Source: Candidatus Omnitrophota bacterium (lineage in GTDB: Bacteria > Ratteibacteria > UBA8468 > B48-G9 > JAFGKM01). From it: 64,000 nucleotides of DNA. The position numbers and the translations under genes are program-made. The stretch spans positions 1-64,000 of the forward strand of contig JAFGKM010000051.1 of NCBI GenBank assembly GCA_016928555.1. The letters are read 5' to 3'. Below, in pieces: positions 59,262 through 64,000 of this stretch (position 1 is its first letter; each line of letters opens with the position of its first letter). Below the pieces are notes generated by a model. The model was not told the DNA's origin. It made no database searches and saw nothing but the letters and a program-made list of their open reading frames with translations.

Positions 59262-60164
59262 TTATTCAATAATTTTCCATTCCGTGCGGCCTCCGGGGGA
59301 AAAGATGCGGACGTCTCCGCTCAACTTTTCATCGGTTACAGCTTTTTTAACGGCGCAAACGGCTTCTTTTATATTCCTGAAGTCGGCAAAAAAAGCAACC
59401 GAAGGGCCTGCCCCGCTGAGGCATGCGCCGATTATATGAGGCGATATTTCACGGGTAAGAAAACCTTCAAGATGCGGTATGAGCTTTCCTCTGTACGGCT
59501 GATGAAGCTTATCGCAGAGGCCAATCTTTAAAAGATTAAGGTCTTTTATAAAAAATGATGAGCACAGCATTCCGTAGCCGGCAATGTTATACACCGCATC
59601 GGAAAACGGAACTTTTTTCGGAAGCACATCGCGGGCAGATTTTGTTGAAAGGCCTTCCGCAGGAATAAAAACTATAATTCTGAGTCTTTCGGGAGCAGGC
59701 GAGGCAACTATGGGGCTTCCTGCAGGTCCGCCTATGGCAAAACCCCCGTAAAGAGAGGCCGCAAGATTGTCAATGTGCCCTTCAAAAGGAAGCGATAGCT
59801 TCAGAATTTCCGTTTTGCTTATCTTCCTGCCGCCAAACAGGAATCCCGATATAACTCCGGCAAGGACTACCGTTGCACTGCTTCCCAGCCCCCTTTTGAA
59901 AGGTATCCTGTCCCTGATTTCAATTGCTGCGGGAAAAGCTTTTCTGCCGGAATGCTTCAGGCCGGCTTTGAATGCGTCGGTGAAAAGGTCAAGGACCATA
60001 CCCGATGACACTGAAAGGCATGCTTTCGAAAAACTTATTTCCGTTCTGCCTGATTTTGAAACTGTGAATTCGTTGTAGACTTTCAGGCTAAGGCCCGCGC
60101 AGTCAAAACCGCTTCCCATGTTTCCTATGCTGGCAGGCACTCTGACATGAATTTTTTCAGCCAT
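59262..60164 (-). CDS. thrB: Homoserine kinase (GHMP family)
   Basis: MAEKIHVRVPASIGNMGSGFDCAGLSLKVYNEF; PFKRGLGSSATVVLAGV; ATG at 60164 with upstream GAGGTG preferred. Confidence 0.93.
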   Translation of the reverse strand: MAEKIHVRVPASIGNMGSGFDCAGLSLKVYNEFTVSKSGRTEISFSKACLSVSSGMVLDLFTDAFKAGLKHSGRKAFPAAIEIRDRIPFKRGLGSSATVVLAGVISGFLFGGRKISKTEILKLSLPFEGHIDNLAASLYGGFAIGGPAGSPIVASPAPERLRIIVFIPAEGLSTKSARDVLPKKVPFSDAVYNIAGYGMLCSSFFIKDLNLLKIGLCDKLHQPYRGKLIPHLEGFLTREISPHIIGACLSGAGPSVAFFADFRNIKEAVCAVKKAVTDEKLSGDVRIFSPGGRTEWKIIE

Positions 60165-61374
60165 TATCACCTCTTCCCAGCAGTTTATTGATAAACGTGT
60201 TATCCTCAACAAGGCCGTAAGATCCGCTGGCGCAGGCGGTCTCGTCAAAAGTTTGGACGCTGTCCGGCTCCTTAAGCGGATTGTATATCATGAAAGGCAC
60301 GGGTTCCGGAGAGTGCGCTTTAGTGAAAACCGGCGTATAGTGGTCGGGCAGAAAAGCCATCGCGGTATTTTTAATGTTGATTCCTTTCAGGATATTTCCG
60401 GTTAGCCTGCGGTCTATGTCCTCAATGCACTTTACCTTTAGGCGGGCATCTCCTTCATGGCTCGCTTCATCCGGCGCTTCCACGTGGACGTAAACAAGGT
60501 CGTGGTTTTCAAGAGCCCTTATGCATCCTTCGGCTTTGCCTTCATAGTTTGTGTTGTAAAGCCCTGTCGCCCCTTGTACGTTGATAATGTCAAACCCCCC
60601 GTACAGGCCAAGCCCCTTTATCAGGTCCACGGCAGATATTACCGCTCCCTTAATGCCGAACCTTTCCTGAAAAGTTTTCATCGCCGGTTTTTTTCCCGGC
60701 GACCACGGCCAGAGCATGTTGGCCATATCCTTTCCGGCTTTTGCTCTTGCTATATTTACGGGATGTTTTTCCATGATGCGCTCCGAATCATCTATGATTT
60801 TGTTCAGAAGCCCGGCGGTCTCTTTTGCCTGTTCATTCTTTGGTTTTACGAAAAGTTCTTTATAGGGGATTCCCGTATAGTCATGCGGAGGATAGCATTT
60901 CACATCCGGAGAAAATCCGCCTTTTAAAACAAGAAGATGCCTGTAGCTTACCCCCTGATGGAAAACTATCCTGTCGGACCCGAGTTTCTCGTTGGCATAT
61001 GCAATAAGGACGGATGCTTCTTCCGACGATATGTGTCCGGCAGAGTGATTTTTTATCTTTCCGTCTTCCGATACGCATATCGTATTGCACCTGAAAGCGA
61101 CATCCGTTCCGTCCAGAGGAACGTTCATTGCGGCCGCTTCAAGGACACCCCTTCCGTGAAAATGCTCAATCGGGTCATATCCGAGTATGGAAAGGTTGGC
61201 CACGGCAGAGCCGGTGGAAAAATTCCGCGGTATGGTCCTGAAAAGCCCGCATCGCGATTTTTTCGCCAGCCCGTCTATATTGTCTTTTTTTGCCGCCTGC
61301 AGAGGCGTCTTCCCGCCGAGTTCTTCCATCGGCCTGTCTGCGGCGCCGTCCATTATTACTATTATGTATTTCAT
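60157..61374 (-). CDS. apgM: Archaeal-type 2,3-bisphosphoglycerate-independent phosphoglycerate mutase family (ApgM)
   Basis: ORF 405 aa; MKYIIVIMDGAADRPMEELGGKTPLQAAKKDNIDGLAKKSRCGLFRTIP; HVEAPDEASHEGD; LPDHYTP. Confidence 0.92.
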   Translation of the reverse strand: MKYIIVIMDGAADRPMEELGGKTPLQAAKKDNIDGLAKKSRCGLFRTIPRNFSTGSAVANLSILGYDPIEHFHGRGVLEAAAMNVPLDGTDVAFRCNTICVSEDGKIKNHSAGHISSEEASVLIAYANEKLGSDRIVFHQGVSYRHLLVLKGGFSPDVKCYPPHDYTGIPYKELFVKPKNEQAKETAGLLNKIIDDSERIMEKHPVNIARAKAGKDMANMLWPWSPGKKPAMKTFQERFGIKGAVISAVDLIKGLGLYGGFDIINVQGATGLYNTNYEGKAEGCIRALENHDLVYVHVEAPDEASHEGDARLKVKCIEDIDRRLTGNILKGINIKNTAMAFLPDHYTPVFTKAHSPEPVPFMIYNPLKEPDSVQTFDETACASGSYGLVEDNTFINKLLGRGDNG

Positions 61375-61388
61375 GAAAGCCTCAATAA

Positions 61389-62762
61389 TCAGCGCGGGAA
61401 TTTTTTGCGCAGCAGATTTTTAAATTCCGCATAATCGCTTTCCATGGTCGCAAAATCCTCCCTCACGCCGTCAAGCCCTGAAAGCGAGAAAGGCAAAGGC
61501 GGTTCAAGATTCAGCAGAGCCCTGATTTTTTCCGGGAACTTGGCGGGATCTGCGGTTTCTATGCATACAACGGGCGAAGAACAGTCATCCTTTTCCGCCG
61601 CCCTTATTCCCACCGCGCCGTGCGGTTCTATCAATATCCCGCAATTTTTAAAGTATGCCGTTATGGTTTCGTCCACCTCTTTTTCGGTAACGGAATACGA
61701 CGAAAAATCCGTTCTCATTTTTTTCATGTCGGGCTGTATCTTCAGGACTCCCTTTTTCAATACCGTTCCGATTTCATCCCTCTCGTCTGTCAACCAGCCG
61801 CCGTAAATGTCCATGAGGCGCGACAGGTTGCTGGGATGCCCTACGTTCATTGCATTGGAACTGCACTCCCTTGACGGCACAACGGGTTTATAGACGCCGG
61901 TTTCCATGAATTCGGGAAACTCGTCGTTTTCATTCACTGCCGCAATGAATTTTTTAACGGGCAGTCCCATTTTTTTTGCAAAGACTCCTCCCATAATGTT
62001 GCCGAAATTGCCCGAAGGCACTGAAAAAACAACCTCGTCCTTTTTCAGGCGGGAGTATGCGTAAAAATAGTAAACTATCTGCGGCATGAGGCGTCCGAAG
62101 TTTATTGAGTTTGCCGAAGTGAGCCCGAGACATTCCAGTTCGCTGTCGTTGAAAGCGCGTTTTACAATCGCCTGGCAGTCGTCAAATTTACCTTTTACGG
62201 CAACGGGAAAGACGTTGTCTCCCAGGGTTGTCATCTGTTTTCTCTGCCTTTCCGTAACTTCTCTAAAAGGAAAAAGAACAACAACATTCGTATTATCCAG
62301 CCGGTGAAAAGCATTTGCCACTGCGCCGCCCGTATCGCCCGAAGTTGCGACCAGAACAGTCAGTTTTCTGCTCTCTCTGCTCGCGAAATACTGCATGAGT
62401 TGTGCCATCATGCGCGCCGCAAAATCTTTAAACGACGCGGTAGGGCCTTTGGTAAGCCAGAGGATGTAAAGATTATCTCGGACGTATTGAACGGGAACAT
62501 CAAAGTTGTAGGCGGAAACGGCCATTTTTCCAAGAAGCTCACGGGGTATATCCTCACCCAGAAACTTTTTCATTATAGTGCAGGCGATGTGCGGATAATC
62601 CATTCTGTCGAAAGCGGATATTTCTTTTTTTGAAATTACGGGCATTTTAACCGGCATATAAAGGCCGTAATCGGGCGCCTGCCCTCTCAAAAGCGCTTCG
62701 CTGAAATCAACTTCCGACGATTGTCTGTTCGTACTTCTGAATAAGATTCTTTCCATGTTCAT
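61389..62762 (-). CDS. thrC: Threonine synthase
   Basis: ORF 457 aa; LWLTKGPTASFKDFAARMMAQLM; VATSGDTGGAVANAF; SANSINFGRLMPQIVYYFYAY. Confidence 0.96.
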   Translation of the reverse strand: MNMERILFRSTNRQSSEVDFSEALLRGQAPDYGLYMPVKMPVISKKEISAFDRMDYPHIACTIMKKFLGEDIPRELLGKMAVSAYNFDVPVQYVRDNLYILWLTKGPTASFKDFAARMMAQLMQYFASRESRKLTVLVATSGDTGGAVANAFHRLDNTNVVVLFPFREVTERQRKQMTTLGDNVFPVAVKGKFDDCQAIVKRAFNDSELECLGLTSANSINFGRLMPQIVYYFYAYSRLKKDEVVFSVPSGNFGNIMGGVFAKKMGLPVKKFIAAVNENDEFPEFMETGVYKPVVPSRECSSNAMNVGHPSNLSRLMDIYGGWLTDERDEIGTVLKKGVLKIQPDMKKMRTDFSSYSVTEKEVDETITAYFKNCGILIEPHGAVGIRAAEKDDCSSPVVCIETADPAKFPEKIRALLNLEPPLPFSLSGLDGVREDFATMESDYAEFKNLLRKKFPR

Positions 62763-62831
62763 TGCCTTTTAAAATTGAATTGTATTATAATAACATAAAA
62801 CCCGCGCATCCGGTAAAAAAAGGAAGCGTTT

Positions 62832-63821
62832 ATGAAGAGGCTGAAAATCTTACAGGCAGGCTTGGGAGGATTCGGGAAAAGCTGGGTTAAAATCATCGGC
62901 GAATCGGGTGAATGGGAACTTGCAGGCATAGCAGATGTAAACAGGGAGAACCTTGATGGAGCTGCTAAGGAATACGGAATACCTGCTGAAAAGTGTTTTA
63001 CCTCTTTCGATGAGGCAGTTAAAAAAACAGAGCCTTCGGCGCTGTTGAACGTAACGCCTCCCGAATTCCATAAGGGACTTTCAATAAGAGCGTTCAAGGC
63101 AGGGCTTGATGTGCTTGTTGAAAAACCCCTCTCTGATAATATGAAGGATGCCGAGGAAATGGTTGCATCTGCCGAGAAAACCGGAAGAAAATTTATGGTG
63201 AGCCAGAATTACAGGTATAGAAGCCGGCCGAGGACATTAAAGAAACTGCTTGACGAGGAAATTGCGGGAAAAATAAGTTACGTCAAGGTTGATTTTCAGA
63301 AAATGGCGGCATTTTCCGGATTCAGGGCGGAAATGGATTACCCTCTCCTTATTGACATGGCAATTCATCATTTTGACCTGATGAGATATATAACGGGAAA
63401 GAATCCGGTCAGGATTTACACCGACAGCTGGAACCCTTCATGGAGCAGGGCAAAGGGGGATGCCGCCTTTAATATTATGATTGAGTTTGCCGGCAATATC
63501 CATCTTTCTTATTCAGGAAGCTGGGTCAGCGCGGGAAAAGAAACCTCATGGGACGGCACGTGGGAAATCTACGGCGAAAAAGGTACGCTGTCATTGCAGG
63601 ACGGAACAATATTTTTTATTACTGAAAAGGGTATGAAAAAAATCTCTGCGTTGAAACTTGAAAGGGAAGACAGATATATGGCGCTTTATGAATTTTATTC
63701 CTCAATAAAGGAAAATCGGGAACCGGAAACCAGCGGGAGGGATAACCTCAACAGCCTGTCCATGGTCTTTAACGCGTTAAAATCGGCAAAGAGCGGACAG
63801 GCGGTTGCATTCTGCAAATAG
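62832..63821 (+). CDS. Gfo/Idh/MocA family oxidoreductase
   Basis: ORF 329 aa; QAGLGGFGKSWVKII; VLVEKPLSDNMKDAEEMV; DMAIHHFDLMRYITG. Confidence 0.92.
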   Translation: MKRLKILQAGLGGFGKSWVKIIGESGEWELAGIADVNRENLDGAAKEYGIPAEKCFTSFDEAVKKTEPSALLNVTPPEFHKGLSIRAFKAGLDVLVEKPLSDNMKDAEEMVASAEKTGRKFMVSQNYRYRSRPRTLKKLLDEEIAGKISYVKVDFQKMAAFSGFRAEMDYPLLIDMAIHHFDLMRYITGKNPVRIYTDSWNPSWSRAKGDAAFNIMIEFAGNIHLSYSGSWVSAGKETSWDGTWEIYGEKGTLSLQDGTIFFITEKGMKKISALKLEREDRYMALYEFYSSIKENREPETSGRDNLNSLSMVFNALKSAKSGQAVAFCK

Positions 63822-63897
63822 AAAGCGAAAGGGAAAATACGCACTCCTCCCATTCCGATTTTACTTATTATTCTGAAGGAAAGACATAAAACGCCTG

Positions 63898-64000
63898 CTA
63901 TTCTTCAACCCTTAGAAGTACGGTGGGCTTTTTGATGAAGGCAAGCTTGTCTATCTCGCTTATGGCATCCCTCATGGATTTTTCTTTCGCCCTGTGGGTA
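63898..64000 (-). CDS. hom: Probable homoserine dehydrogenase C-terminus (ACT domain), partial
   Basis: Reverse translation THRAKEKSMRDAISEIDKLAFIKKPTVLLRVEE-stop, resembling the end of Hom; adjacent to thrC/thrB. Confidence 0.65.
   Translation of the reverse strand, partial: THRAKEKSMRDAISEIDKLAFIKKPTVLLRVEE

Noticed and set aside
60165-60248. N-terminal extension of ThrB in the ORF track (start 60248)
   Set aside because: It lies inside apgM and lacks homology; ATG at 60164 with a GAGGTG RBS gives a standard ThrB start.
1-64000. tRNA, rRNA, prophage, transposase, toxin-antitoxin or secondary-metabolite loci
   Set aside because: No convincing sequence or ORF evidence was seen by eye; a tRNAscan/Infernal run was not possible, so small RNAs cannot be excluded.

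Overview
This is a gene-dense bacterial chromosomal segment with no tRNA, rRNA, CRISPR, phage or transposase signal that I could find. It reads like a Gram-negative-type genome (lpxK, kdsA/D/C, an LptC-like protein, heptosyltransferase), probably from an uncultured lineage; no taxon is asserted. From left to right it contains: a glycosyltransferase/LPS cluster (1-8054, minus strand); an operon made almost entirely of glutamine-amidotransferase enzymes, guaA(ATPPase only)-purF-carA-carB-hisH-hisF (16190 to 8182, minus); lpxK, an EndoQ-like PHP protein, a HIT protein and a CCA-adding enzyme; a divergent nusA-infB-hinT-kdsA-kdsD-kdsC-lptC-spoIID-hpf-ptsN-ptsI-pgi/pmi-metK-coaE-rho block (plus); a coaX-birA-hlyC-lysS-murJ-M50-DUF1844-uvrC-obgE-prfB block (minus); miaB; a trkA-trkA-sORF-trkH potassium operon; and a threonine block (hom fragment, thrC, apgM, thrB). 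The most interesting observation is that three neighbouring glutamine-dependent enzymes look impaired for glutamine use. CarA has lost its Cys/His/Glu catalytic triad (GICLGHQ is GAGTGHL; HPE is LPR). PurF keeps its Cys but has lost the conserved Arg/glutamine loop and the oxyanion-hole Asn. GuaA has no glutaminase domain. HisH in the same operon is intact. This suggests ammonia-dependent nucleotide biosynthesis, analogous to ammonia-using vertebrate CPS I. Other points of note are a 47-aa membrane sORF translationally coupled inside the trk operon and absent from the ORF track, a shortened UvrC, a tandem glycosyltransferase duplication, and several dispersed or nested palindromic repeats, one of them in the predicted 5' UTR of the amidotransferase operon.
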